This document shows, piece after piece, positions 18,388-27,127 of a DNA stretch of 64,000 nt. A program made the translations under genes and the position numbers. The stretch is from Solirubrobacter soli DSM 22325 (lineage in GTDB: Bacteria; Actinomycetota; Thermoleophilia; Solirubrobacterales; Solirubrobacteraceae), in contig NZ_AUIK01000025.1 of the NCBI RefSeq assembly GCF_000423665.1, positions 1,858-65,857 on the forward strand. Direction: 5' to 3'. The notes below the pieces were generated by a model. The model saw nothing but the letters and a program-made list of their open reading frames with translations. It searched no databases and was not told the origin of the DNA. Each line of letters begins with the position of its first letter. Within the stretch, counting starts at the first letter, position 1.

Positions 18388-19217
18388 CAGCCGAGCGGCT
18401 CCATCCGCCGCACCCGCTTCTCGAACACGGCGATCTCCGAGACGCCGCACTCCTCCAGCAGCTTGACCGCCTGCTCGTAGCCGTAGGCGAGGTGCTCCGG
18501 CCGGTGCGCGTCCGAGGACAGGGCGATCGGGACGCCCGCGTCGACCGCCATCTCGAGCATCGCCCGTGCGGGGTAGATCTCGCCGACCGGCTTGCGCAGC
18601 CCCGCGGTCGAGACCTCCATCGCCACGCCCGCGTCGAGCATCGCCTCGATCGCGGGCTCGTAGTAGAACCGCGGGTCCTTGCTCGGCAGAGGCCGCGCGG
18701 AGCCCCAGATCTTGACCAGGTCGGGGTGGGTGATGACGTCGAACATGCCCGTCAACGCGGACTCGGCGATCGCCTCGAAGTAGCGCTTCCAGACCCGCTC
18801 GGCGTTCGTCTCGTGGCGCCAGATGTCGGTCTCGTCGTCGAAGTCGACGGCGAACTCGCCGAGAAAGTGCACGGAGCCGAGCACGTAGTCCCACTCGTGG
18901 CCTTCGAGCAGGTTCGCCATCCGGTCCTCGGTGCCGCGGATGTAGTCGGCCTCGATCCCGAGCCGCAGGTCGGTCTCCTCGCGTACGAAGCCGACGTAGC
19001 GGTCGAGGTCGTCGACCGCGCTCTGGCGCCAGAACGGGTGCTGCCAGACGTCCAGCGCGGCGGTGAAGCGGTGGATGTGCTCGGAGACGCCGAGCTCGGT
19101 CACGCCCCGCTCGGTCGCGGTCTCGCGGTAGGTGTCGGCGTTGCCGGGAACGAAGTAGTCGGCGGCGAAGGTGCCCGGGTCGTCCGGACGCAGGTGCACG
19201 TGGTAATCGGTGAGCAT
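18387..19217 (-). CDS. PHP-domain phosphatase, histidinol-phosphatase (HisJ) type
   Basis: 276 residues. The PHP metal motifs are present: DYHVHL (His6, His8), GVSEHIH, GIEADYI, LGSVHF, ITHPDLVK and SSDAHRPEHL. The order and the length fit the HisJ/HisK branch that dephosphorylates histidinol phosphate. There are no other his genes nearby; it sits between ispD and ispF and is coupled to ispF by a 1-base overlap. The exact substrate is therefore inferred from the family only. ATG start, 15 bases after the ispD stop. Confidence 0.82.
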   Translation of the reverse strand: MLTDYHVHLRPDDPGTFAADYFVPGNADTYRETATERGVTELGVSEHIHRFTAALDVWQHPFWRQSAVDDLDRYVGFVREETDLRLGIEADYIRGTEDRMANLLEGHEWDYVLGSVHFLGEFAVDFDDETDIWRHETNAERVWKRYFEAIAESALTGMFDVITHPDLVKIWGSARPLPSKDPRFYYEPAIEAMLDAGVAMEVSTAGLRKPVGEIYPARAMLEMAVDAGVPIALSSDAHRPEHLAYGYEQAVKLLEECGVSEIAVFEKRVRRMEPLG

Positions 19218-19232
19218 GTGGCGCTCAGCAGG

Positions 19233-19886
19233 CTAGCTGCGGGCGCGGATCAGCAATTCGGCCACCTGGAGATCGTGCGGGGTCGTGACCTTGAAGTTCG
19301 CCGGCGAGGACTCGACGACGCGCACCGTGCCGCCCGCGCGCTCGACCAGCGAGGCGTCGTCGGTGGCCGCCGCCAACAGCGACGCATCGACGTTCAGCGC
19401 CGCTTCGAGAGCGCTCCGCCGGAACGCCTGCGGCGTCTGGATCGCCCACAGCTTCGAGCGGTCCAACGTGGCGACGACCGCACCGGCGTCGTCCGCCTCC
19501 TTGATCGTGTCCACGACCCGCGCCGCGGCGATCGCGCAGTCCGCCTCCGCGAGCGCGTCGAGCACGGCGCGGAAGACGTCGGGCGAGACCAGCGGGCGAG
19601 CCGCGTCGTGCACCACGACGTCGCCGGGCCCGGCGACCGCCAGCGCGGCGCGCACCGACTCCGACCGCGTGTCTCCGCCACGCACGCCGACACACCCATC
19701 CGGAGCGTCGACACCGTCGGGCAGCGCCACGACGACCTCGGACACTCCCGCCGCGCGCAGCGCGTCCAGCGACCACTCGAGCATCGGCCGGCCGGCGAGC
19801 TCGACGAAGGCCTTGGGAGTCGAGTGTCCGAGCCGCGAGCCACTGCCCGCGGCGACGAGAAGGGCTACGGGCCCCGACGCACCCAT
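19233..19886 (-). CDS. ispD: 2-C-methyl-D-erythritol 4-phosphate cytidylyltransferase
   Basis: 217 residues. The CTP-binding loop LLVAAGSGSRLG, the HDAARPLVS motif and the C-terminal FKVTTPHDLQVAE segment identify IspD, which makes CDP-methylerythritol in the MEP pathway. It follows carD by 23 bases, the common actinobacterial carD-ispD-ispF arrangement, with the PHP gene inserted between ispD and ispF. ATG at 19886. Confidence 0.95.
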   Translation of the reverse strand: MGASGPVALLVAAGSGSRLGHSTPKAFVELAGRPMLEWSLDALRAAGVSEVVVALPDGVDAPDGCVGVRGGDTRSESVRAALAVAGPGDVVVHDAARPLVSPDVFRAVLDALAEADCAIAAARVVDTIKEADDAGAVVATLDRSKLWAIQTPQAFRRSALEAALNVDASLLAAATDDASLVERAGGTVRVVESSPANFKVTTPHDLQVAELLIRARS

Positions 19887-19909
19887 TCGCTGTGTCGGGG
19901 CCGGATTCG

Positions 19910-20539
19910 TCAGTCCGCCGCGGCGCCCGCAGCGGCGAGCTGCTCGGCGGAGCGCAGGAGGATCTCGTCGAGGTAGGCCTCTGCCTCTTCCTCGGTCTTC
20001 TCCAGGGCGTACATCATCTCCGAGGCCAGGATCTTCTTGGCCCGCGTGTACATCTGCTTCTCGCCCGTGGACAGACCCTTGTCCTGCTCGCGCACGGCGA
20101 GATTGCGGACGACCTCGGCGAGCTCGTAGATGTCGCCGGTCTTGATCTTGTCCCGGTTGTGCTTGAAGCGCCGGTTCCAGTTCTTCGGCATCTCAGAAAC
20201 GTCGTCGGCAAGAACGGCCAGGACCTTCTTGACGGTGTCCTCGTCGATCACGCGACGAAGACCGGCCTTGCCGGCGTTCGCGCACGGGACCATGACGGTC
20301 ATGTCGTTGTGGAGGATCTTGATCGTGAGGTACTCACGTACCTCGCCGAGGATGTTCTTCTCTTCCTTCTTGACGACCTGGCCGGCCCCATGATGGGGAT
20401 AGACCACGTTGTCGCCGATCTCGAAATCGATATTGACGATTTCGCGCTCGATCTCGAGATCTTCGATCTCCAGGGCTGTCTCGGGAATCGTGTCCTCCTT
20501 CGTCATGGCCCGGTTGCCGGGCCGTACTACGTGGTTCAC
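19910..20539 (-). CDS. carD: CarD-family RNA polymerase-binding regulator
   Basis: 209 residues. The RNAP-interaction domain (FEIGDNVVYPHHGAGQVV at about residues 39-56) is followed by the basic, helical DNA-contacting domain with PKNWNRRFKHNRDKI. CarD binds the beta subunit and stabilises open complexes, mainly at rRNA promoters. The GTG at 20539 overlaps the disA stop (GTGA); an ATG at 20506, 11 codons later, is an alternative. A GGCCCGG/CCGGGCC hairpin lies just before that ATG. An acidic N-terminal arm of ~35 residues precedes the domain. Confidence 0.92.
   Translation of the reverse strand: MNHVVRPGNRAMTKEDTIPETALEIEDLEIEREIVNIDFEIGDNVVYPHHGAGQVVKKEEKNILGEVREYLTIKILHNDMTVMVPCANAGKAGLRRVIDEDTVKKVLAVLADDVSEMPKNWNRRFKHNRDKIKTGDIYELAEVVRNLAVREQDKGLSTGEKQMYTRAKKILASEMMYALEKTEEEAEAYLDEILLRSAEQLAAAGAAAD
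20507..20523 (-). promoter_or_regulatory. Hairpin at the carD translation start
   Basis: GGCCCGG (20507-20513) and CCGGGCC (20517-20523) form a 7-bp GC-only stem with a 3-base loop, immediately 5' of the alternative carD ATG. If that ATG is used the hairpin would mask its ribosome-binding site; if the upstream GTG is used it is within the first codons. Confidence 0.45.
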
Positions 20540-21651
20540 GTTTGCAAGTACCGGTCCACGAGGTTGATCTCCTGCAGTCGGCGAAGGCCCTCGCGGATGT
20601 CCTTCGCCCGGATCTCACCGACGCCCTCGACCGACTCCAGCTCCGGGTCGGTCGCGGCCAGGATCTCGTCGAGCCCACGGAACTCGCGAACGATGTTCTG
20701 CACCACCAGCTTCGGGAGCCGGGGAATCCGGCCCAGGATGCGGTAGCCGCGGGGTGAGACGGGATAGTCCAGCGTGTTCACCTTGCGGTCGTAGCCGAGC
20801 AGCTCGGCGAGCCGACCGAAATCCAGCAGGTCCTGGTGCGGAAGTCTTGAGATGCCGTCGAGCGCCACGGCGAAGGCGTCGTCGACGGGGTCGGCGAGAT
20901 AGTCGTGCAGCAGGGCGGCCTTGTCGCCCGCGACGCCGACCATCGTCTCCTCGAGCTGCATCTCGATCAGCCGGCCCTCGGTGCCGAGCTCGACGATGTA
21001 GCGCTCGATCTCGACGGCCATGCGGGTCACGAGCTCGGCGCGCTGCAATACGGTCAGCACGTCATGAAGCGTCACGCCGCCCTCGAATTCAAGGGCGGTC
21101 AGACGGGTCGAGACCTGGTCGAGACGGGTGCGGTACTTGTCCAGCGTCGCGAGGGCCTGATTGGCCTTGGCGAGGACCGCGGGGATCTCTTCGAGGATGT
21201 ACTTCGCGCCGTCGACGTAAAGCGACACGACGTCGCGCCGCTGGGACACGGCGATGACCAGCGCGTCGGTCTGCTTGGAGATCCGCTCGGCGGTGCGGTG
21301 GCGCGTGCCCGTCTCCGACGTGAGGATCGTTGGGTCGGGCATCAACTGCACGTTGCACCACGCGATCTTCGTCGCGTTGGCGTTCAGCGCGATCGCGCCG
21401 TCCATCTTCGCGAGCTGGTAGACCAGCGCCGGCGTGTAGTCGATGTCGAGCCGGATGCCGCCGGAGAACAGGAACGCGAGCTCGTCCGGGTCGCCGATCA
21501 CGATCAGGCCGCCGGTGCGGGCGTGGACGATGTTGTCGATCCCCTCGCGCACCGCGGTGCCGGGGGCGACCATCTCCAATGCCTTTACAAGCCGAGGCTC
21601 CTGCCGCGCTTCGAGCTCATTGAGCTCTTCCCCTGATCGCGGCTGCATCAC
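20536..21651 (-). CDS. disA: DNA integrity scanning protein DisA (diadenylate cyclase)
   Basis: 371 residues. The N-terminal DAC domain has the catalytic DGA motif (84-86) and GTRHRTAER (from 115), which together make c-di-AMP from two ATP. A helical linker and a C-terminal helix-hairpin-helix (VEGVGEIRAKDIREGL) bind branched DNA, giving coupling of DNA damage to c-di-AMP. It is next to radA upstream and carD downstream. The first start is GTG at 21651, with ATG at 21648; an extended -10 lies 6 bases upstream, so the mRNA may be leaderless. Confidence 0.95.
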   Translation of the reverse strand: MMQPRSGEELNELEARQEPRLVKALEMVAPGTAVREGIDNIVHARTGGLIVIGDPDELAFLFSGGIRLDIDYTPALVYQLAKMDGAIALNANATKIAWCNVQLMPDPTILTSETGTRHRTAERISKQTDALVIAVSQRRDVVSLYVDGAKYILEEIPAVLAKANQALATLDKYRTRLDQVSTRLTALEFEGGVTLHDVLTVLQRAELVTRMAVEIERYIVELGTEGRLIEMQLEETMVGVAGDKAALLHDYLADPVDDAFAVALDGISRLPHQDLLDFGRLAELLGYDRKVNTLDYPVSPRGYRILGRIPRLPKLVVQNIVREFRGLDEILAATDPELESVEGVGEIRAKDIREGLRRLQEINLVDRYLQT

Positions 21652-21657
21652 GTAGAG

Positions 21658-21666
21658 ATTCTAGCA
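21658..21666 (-). promoter_or_regulatory. Candidate extended -10 promoter for disA-carD
   Basis: On the minus strand the sequence reads TGCTAGAAT, an extended -10 box (TGn plus TAGAAT). Its end is 6 bases from the disA GTG, so transcription would begin at or beside the start codon. No good -35 is seen. Confidence 0.4.
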
Positions 21667-21736
21667 GTTGCTTAAGCGCCATTTAGCACAGCTTTTCCCT
21701 GGTCTAGAGCCAAAAACTGTCCTTGACGAAACCGTT

Positions 21737-23086
21737 TCAGGCTGCTACACGGGAAGTCTGTGCACCGAGCGCGGCGCGGACGGCGGCGCGCAAAGTGGGC
21801 GTCTCTGGACCGGGTGCGAGGACATGTCCGAGTCCGAACTTATGCGCTTCAGCGAGCCGCCGGTCCGGGTGGCCCACGGAGCGCAGCTCGCCGGTCAGGC
21901 CGACCTCCCCGAAGCACGCCAGCGGGGTCGCTTCGGTGCCCATCGTCACGCCGCGCACGGCGCTCGCGATCGCCAGCGCGACCGCGAGGTCGGCGCCCGG
22001 CTCGTCCACCCGCACGCCGCCGGCGACGTTGACGAAGACATCGGCGGTTCCCGCGCCTATTCCCGCGTGACGGCCGAGCACGGCGAGGATCAGCGCGAGC
22101 CGGTTGCGGTCGACGCCGTTGACCACCCGCCGCGGCGGCACGAGCTCTGAAGGCGACACGAGCGCCTGCACCTCGACCAGCAGCGGCCGTGATCCTTCCA
22201 TCGCGGCCAGGACGACGCTGCCCGGCGCGCGCGTGGCCTCCGACACGAACCGCGCCGACGCGTCCTGCACCTCGACCAGGCCGCCGGAGCGCATCTCGAA
22301 CACGCCCACGTCGTTGGTCGACCCGAACCGGTTCTTCAGCGCCCGCAGGGTCCGGTACGTGCGCTCCCGCTCGCCCTCGAACTGCAGCACGCAGTCGACG
22401 AGGTGCTCGAGCACCCGCGGGCCCGCCAACGCGCCCTCCTTGGTGACGTGGCCGACGAGCAGCACCGCGATCCCGCGCGCCTTGGCCAGCCGCGTGATCC
22501 GGTCGGCGACCTCGCGCACCTGCCCGACCGACCCCGCGGCGCCGCTCAAGTCGCTCGCATGCAGCGTCTGCACCGAGTCGATCACGCACACCTCGGGCCG
22601 CTCGGCCTCCAGCGTGGCCAGCACCGTGTCGAGGTCGGTCTCGGCCAGCACCGGCACCTGCAGCGCCGCGCCCGGCAGCCGCTCCGCCCGCAGCCGGATC
22701 TGCGCCGCCGACTCCTCCCCGCTCACGTAGAGCGTCTTGCGCCCCGCGCCCTCGAGATTGCCCAGCGCCATCGAGGTCAGCGTCGACTTGCCGATGCCGG
22801 GCGAGCCGCCGATCAGCACGAGCGAGCCCGGCACCACGCCACCGCCGAGGATCCGGTCCAGCTCCCCGATCCCGGTCGAGAGCCGCGTGTGGCGCTCCGC
22901 CGCCACGTCGGCCAGCCGCAGCGGCTTCGCGACCGCCCGCGCCGGCGACGAGCCGCGCGCGGCGACCTTCCCGCGGGTCTCCTCCTGGAGCGTGTTCCAC
23001 TCCCCGCAGCCGGGGCACTGGCCCATCCAGCGCGGCGTCTCCGCGGCGCAGGAGGAACAGACGAAGACGGAGGACGAGCGGGCCAT
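21737..23086 (-). CDS. radA: DNA repair protein RadA
   Basis: 449 residues. The order is an N-terminal C4 zinc finger (Cys10, Cys13, Cys24, Cys27), a RecA-like ATPase with Walker A GGSPGIGKST (93-102), the RadA signature LKNRFGSTNDVGVFEM, and a C-terminal Lon-protease-like domain. RadA promotes branch migration in recombination. The ATG at 23086 is the natural start (MARSSSVFVCSSC); the frame is open 18 codons further. radA-disA adjacency is conserved in Bacillus and many actinobacteria, and RadA is reported to restrain DisA activity in Bacillus. Confidence 0.95.
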   Translation of the reverse strand: MARSSSVFVCSSCAAETPRWMGQCPGCGEWNTLQEETRGKVAARGSSPARAVAKPLRLADVAAERHTRLSTGIGELDRILGGGVVPGSLVLIGGSPGIGKSTLTSMALGNLEGAGRKTLYVSGEESAAQIRLRAERLPGAALQVPVLAETDLDTVLATLEAERPEVCVIDSVQTLHASDLSGAAGSVGQVREVADRITRLAKARGIAVLLVGHVTKEGALAGPRVLEHLVDCVLQFEGERERTYRTLRALKNRFGSTNDVGVFEMRSGGLVEVQDASARFVSEATRAPGSVVLAAMEGSRPLLVEVQALVSPSELVPPRRVVNGVDRNRLALILAVLGRHAGIGAGTADVFVNVAGGVRVDEPGADLAVALAIASAVRGVTMGTEATPLACFGEVGLTGELRSVGHPDRRLAEAHKFGLGHVLAPGPETPTLRAAVRAALGAQTSRVAA

Positions 23087-23135
23087 GTATCCGACAGTAG
23101 GTGCGAACCCGGACGGGTTCACCCCCGGGCACGTG

Positions 23136-23164
23136 AACATAAAGGGGCCAGGCCCCTTTATGTT
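23136..23164. repeat. REP-like palindrome, copy B
   Basis: AACATAAAGGGG and CCCCTTTATGTT form a 12-bp perfect stem with loop CCAGG. It lies 3 bases from the stop of the BTAD regulator gene and 49 bases before the radA start. The arms carry a compensated C-G to A-T change relative to copy A (ACCT to ACAT, AGGT to ATGT). Confidence 0.9.
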
Positions 23165-23167
23165 TCG

Positions 23168-26100
23168 CTACACGGGCAGGGGGACGAGGCGGCGGGCGCG
23201 CTCGGCGAGCACGACCATCCCGAGCGCGTCGGCGACCACGATCGCGTCGGCCAGCATCTCGCGCGCCCGCTCGACGTCCCCCGGCGCGCGTCGGGCGAGC
23301 AGGAGCTCCGCCCACGACACCTCCGTGCGGGCGAACATCGGCTTGGCGCCCATCTTGGCGTGCATCAGCTGCGCCTGGGCGTAGTGGCGCTCGGCCAGCT
23401 CGTCCTTGCCGCGGGTCGCCGCGAGCAGGCCCAGGAGCCGCGACGCGTTGCCGTAGTTGGTCGCGTTGCGGCCCACGACGACGTTGTTGCCCGCGTAGGG
23501 CTCGAGCAGGTTGTAGAGCTCCTCCGCGCGGCCGGCGTCGGCCAGCGCGCCGCAGACCTCGGCCATCAGCGTGATCGCGATCAGCCAGTTGGCGTCGCGC
23601 GGGAACGCGGCGAAGCCGCCCTCGGCGGCTTGCTCGAACTCCGCGCGCGCCTCGTCGGGCCGCCCGAGCTCGACCAGCAGCAGCGCCAGTGCGCCCCGCC
23701 ACGCGGGGATCGCTGGATAGAGCTCGATGAAGCCGCGCACCGCGCCCTCGACCTCGGCCAGGCGCCCCTGCTCGCGGCGGATGTTGAACATCGTCTGGGC
23801 GTAGTAGTGCAGGGCGTTCTCGGCCTGCCCGCGCTGGCCGATCGCCAGCGTCTCCTGCGCCAGCCGCTCGGCCTCGTCGAGGTGGCCGGCCAACAAGGCC
23901 CGGGCGCCGCGGAACAGCGACGTCCACCACAGCCACACGGGCCGGTGGAGCGCCTCGGCGAGCTTCGACGCGGCGGCGATCTGGATGTCGACGCCGTCGA
24001 TGTCGCCGAGCTCCATCAGGTCGATGATCGTCCAGCCCGCGCCCTGGAGCTCGAGCTCCGGGTCGCCGGTCTCCTCGGCGACCCGCCGCAGCTCGGCCGC
24101 GACCTCCAGCCGCTCCTCGACGTTCTCCGGCAGCCAGAGCGCGTAGTGGCGGGCGTCGAGACACGTGGCCAGAGTCCGCAGGTCGCCGGTGCGCCGCGCG
24201 ATCGCCACCGCCTCGTCGGAGAGCGAGAGCCGCAGCTCCGGCTCCCCGGCGTAGTAGAGCTCGAGCGACATCCGCGCCAGCAGCCGGGCGCGCAGCGGCG
24301 AGTCGTCCTCCGGCAGCACCTCGAGCGCCTCGTCGAGCAGCGCGACCCGGCCCGGATCCGAGCGCGAGAGCGCCGACCACGGCCCGGCCACGCCGAGCGC
24401 CGCGCGCGTGGTCAGCACCGCGTCGCCGAGCTGGCGCGCCGTGCGGATCGCGGCCTGGAACGTCGCCCGCGCCTCCTCCTCCAAGCCCGCCCGGTCCTCG
24501 GACGCGCCCAGCGCGAGCAGCAGCTCGGCCCGCACGTGATCGTCGACCGCGCCCGCCAGCTCGCGCGCCCGCAGGGCCGCCCGGTAATGCTGCGCCGCCT
24601 CCTCCCACGCCAGCATCCGGTCCGCCCGGCGCGCGGCGGCCAGCGCGAAGTCGATCGCGCGGTCGGGGCGCTCGACGGGCGCCGCCTGGGCGAAGTGGTG
24701 GGCGAGCATCGCCAGGTGCGGGTCGAGGTCGCCGCCGCGCAGGCGCACGAGCGTCTCGCCCACGCGTCCGTGCAGCCGCGCACGCCGCAATTGACTGATC
24801 TGCTCGTACAACGTCGCCCGCACGAGGGCGTGGGTGAACGCGTAGCGCCCGACGTGCCCCGCCTCGCGCAGGACCCGCGCCTCGACGCCTTCCTCGAGCG
24901 CCTCGACCAGCTCGTCGCCGGCCTGGGAGACGACCGAAGCAAGCACGTCATAGTCGAACTCGCGCCCGATCACCGACGCCACGAGCAGCACCGCGCGCGT
25001 CGGCTCACTCAGCCTCCGGAGCCGCCGCGCGGTGACCTCGCGCACGCCGTCCGGCACGCCCGCCTCCTCGAGCGTCACCTCCTCGGTCAGCGCGCCCGCG
25101 GTGTCGCGGATGTGGCGCACGACCTCCTCGATGAAGAACGGGTTGCCCTCCGTCTCGCCGGCGAGCGCGTGGACGAACGCCTCGGTCGCGGGGGCCGACG
25201 CCAGCTCGGCCACGAGCTCGCCGACCTCGTTCTCGGCCAGCCCGGTCAGCTCCAGGCGCCGCAGCGTGCCCTCGCGGCGCAGGTCGCCGACCAGCTCGTG
25301 GAGCGGGTGGCGGTCGGTGACCTCGCTCTCGCGGTAGGTGCCGACGAACAGCACCCGCCGCGGGGCGGGGGATCGGACCAGGTGGCGCAGCAGCTGCAGC
25401 GTGGGGCGGTCGGCCCAGTGCAGGTCGTCGAAGACGAGCATCACCGGCACCTCGGCGCCGACCTCGCCGATCAGCGCCGCGACGGCGTCGAAGAACCGGT
25501 AGCGCTGCGCGTCGGCCTCCGGGCCGGTGATCGCGCCGGGGGTCTGGTGGTCCGCCGGCGGCGGGCCGAACTCCGGCAGCAGGATCGAGAGCTCCGCCGC
25601 GCGCGGGCCGAGGCGCTCGCGCAGCGAGTCCAGCGGCGCGCCGGCCGACCACCCGCGCAGCATCTCGACCACGGGCTGGTAGGGCGTCAGCGTCTCCTCG
25701 TCGAAGCGCCCGTAGAGCACGACCGCACCCTCGCCGTGCGCGTGCTCGGCCAGCTCGGCGGCGGTGCGCGTCTTGCCGATGCCCGCGTCGCCGGTGAGCA
25801 GGACGAGCGCGCGCTGGCCCTCGTTCGCCTCCCGCCAGCAGCGGTCGAGGTACGCGAGCTCGACGCCGCGACCGACGAGCGCATGCCGGTCCACGGCGGC
25901 GGCGAGCGGCGCCGGCCAGGACGCGGCCTCCAGCGGCATGCCGCCCGACGGGACGACCCGCAGGTTGCGGTGCACGGGGGGCGGCTCGCCGCGCAGCACG
26001 CGCTCGAAGACCGTCATCGCCGCCGGCCCCGGGGTCGTGCCGAGCTCCTCGCGCAGCAGCGAGCGCAGCTCCTCGAAGGCGCGCAATGCCTCGGCGGGGT

Positions 26101-26779
26101 TGCCCGCGGCCTCGTGGACCTCCATCAGCAGCCGGTGGGCGGACTCGCGGAAGGGCGCCGCGGCGATCGCCGCCCGCGCGGCCTGCTCGGCCGCCCCGAG
26201 TTCGCGCCCGCCCTGTCGCAACCCCGCCTCGGCGAGGGTCTCGAGCGCGCGCAGCCGGATCGTCTCCAGCTCGCGCCGCTGCTCGGCCGCCCAGCCGCCC
26301 TCGGCGTCGGGCAGGAACGTCTGCAGGTCGGTGGAGAGCGCCTCGCGGGCGCGCTCGGCGGCGAGCGTGTGATCGCCCGACTCCATCGCGGCCTCGGCCT
26401 CGAGGATCGCCGCCGCGGAGGCCTCGATGTCCACCCGCGCCGTCTCCAGGTGCAGGCGCAGCTCGCCGCGCCCGGTGAGGACGCCGTCGCCCAGCGCGCG
26501 ACGCAATTTGGACAGGAGCGCACTAAGTGCCGAGTCGGCCGCGGCCGGTGGGCCCTCGGGCCAGAGCACGTCGATGAGTTCGTCGCGTGGACATCCCCGT
26601 GTACGGTTCAGCACCAGGTAGGCGAACAGCAGGCGGCCCTGCCGCCCTGGCAATCCCGCATCCAACCGACGCCCGGAAACGTCGACCATGACCGGGCCGC
26701 ACAACCGGATATCCCAGCCCTCGCCCACCTTTAACCAGGACGCTATCGGAGCGCCAAGGTTTCTCCAAGGTTTCGGCAA
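23168..26779 (-). CDS. BTAD-type transcriptional regulator with AAA ATPase and TPR region
   Basis: 1203 residues from a TTG at 26779; a GTG at 26728 is an equally likely start. The order is an OmpR-like winged-helix DNA-binding domain (IRLCGPVMVDVSGRRL to about residue 105), a bacterial transcriptional activation domain (about 110-260), an AAA/STAND-type ATPase with Walker A GDAGIGKT (330-337) and VMLVFDDLHWADRP as Walker B, and a long TPR-like helical C-terminus. This is the AfsR/SARP-like large ATPase regulator architecture without a LuxR helix-turn-helix. The inducing signal and targets are unknown; the gene is alone and close to radA. Confidence 0.88.
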   Translation of the reverse strand: MPKPWRNLGAPIASWLKVGEGWDIRLCGPVMVDVSGRRLDAGLPGRQGRLLFAYLVLNRTRGCPRDELIDVLWPEGPPAAADSALSALLSKLRRALGDGVLTGRGELRLHLETARVDIEASAAAILEAEAAMESGDHTLAAERAREALSTDLQTFLPDAEGGWAAEQRRELETIRLRALETLAEAGLRQGGRELGAAEQAARAAIAAAPFRESAHRLLMEVHEAAGNPAEALRAFEELRSLLREELGTTPGPAAMTVFERVLRGEPPPVHRNLRVVPSGGMPLEAASWPAPLAAAVDRHALVGRGVELAYLDRCWREANEGQRALVLLTGDAGIGKTRTAAELAEHAHGEGAVVLYGRFDEETLTPYQPVVEMLRGWSAGAPLDSLRERLGPRAAELSILLPEFGPPPADHQTPGAITGPEADAQRYRFFDAVAALIGEVGAEVPVMLVFDDLHWADRPTLQLLRHLVRSPAPRRVLFVGTYRESEVTDRHPLHELVGDLRREGTLRRLELTGLAENEVGELVAELASAPATEAFVHALAGETEGNPFFIEEVVRHIRDTAGALTEEVTLEEAGVPDGVREVTARRLRRLSEPTRAVLLVASVIGREFDYDVLASVVSQAGDELVEALEEGVEARVLREAGHVGRYAFTHALVRATLYEQISQLRRARLHGRVGETLVRLRGGDLDPHLAMLAHHFAQAAPVERPDRAIDFALAAARRADRMLAWEEAAQHYRAALRARELAGAVDDHVRAELLLALGASEDRAGLEEEARATFQAAIRTARQLGDAVLTTRAALGVAGPWSALSRSDPGRVALLDEALEVLPEDDSPLRARLLARMSLELYYAGEPELRLSLSDEAVAIARRTGDLRTLATCLDARHYALWLPENVEERLEVAAELRRVAEETGDPELELQGAGWTIIDLMELGDIDGVDIQIAAASKLAEALHRPVWLWWTSLFRGARALLAGHLDEAERLAQETLAIGQRGQAENALHYYAQTMFNIRREQGRLAEVEGAVRGFIELYPAIPAWRGALALLLVELGRPDEARAEFEQAAEGGFAAFPRDANWLIAITLMAEVCGALADAGRAEELYNLLEPYAGNNVVVGRNATNYGNASRLLGLLAATRGKDELAERHYAQAQLMHAKMGAKPMFARTEVSWAELLLARRAPGDVERAREMLADAIVVADALGMVVLAERARRLVPLPV

Positions 26780-27127
26780 CGCAAGAAGCGCATCATGCTC
26801 TCAGCGGCGTACGGAATGGACCCCTCCGGAAACCGCGAAACCCGACACGGACGTCGATTTCACATAACGGAGAGCCGACAATGGCTCGGCGGCTCTCCCG
26901 TCATGCACGAGGGATCGTTTGACCCGCGATCCCCTCCTCCATACGCATCGGAACACCCTCCTCCGATGCTCTGAGGCGGCCCGCCGACTGACCCCCGGCC
27001 ACCCGCCTACTCCCAACTTGAGAGGCCCGCCCGGCGGCGGGCCTCTCAGGCTTAAGCGCACCTCTGCTTGATCGGCCGGGTTTGCGGGGATGGAGGCAGC
27101 GTCAACCGATTCAAAGAAGGGGTTTCC
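26780..27127. other. 348-bp intergenic region with stacked inverted repeats
   Basis: This spacer separates divergent genes. It holds three inverted repeats: GGAGAGCCG/CGGCTCTCC (26869-26877 and 26890-26898), GGGATCG/CGATCCC (26911-26917 and 26927-26933), and a strong 13-bp hairpin at 27019-27048. The only open frame in it (26801-27061, minus) has no homology signs and was not called. Confidence 0.6.
27019..27048. terminator. Strong 13-bp hairpin
   Basis: TGAGAGGCCCGCC (27019-27031) pairs perfectly with GGCGGGCCTCTCA (27036-27048) around a 4-base loop. No T-tract follows on either strand. It may insulate the divergent genes or be an attenuator for the downstream exported-protein gene. Confidence 0.5.

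Noticed and set aside
22403..26734. 1443-codon plus-strand open frame antisense to radA and the BTAD regulator
   Set aside because: Pure GC-skew artefact: Arg/Ala/Gly-rich composition without domains, while the minus strand encodes well-conserved proteins over the same DNA.
26801..27061. 86-codon minus-strand frame
   Set aside because: It covers three inverted repeats, has no recognisable composition or homology and no ribosome-binding site.
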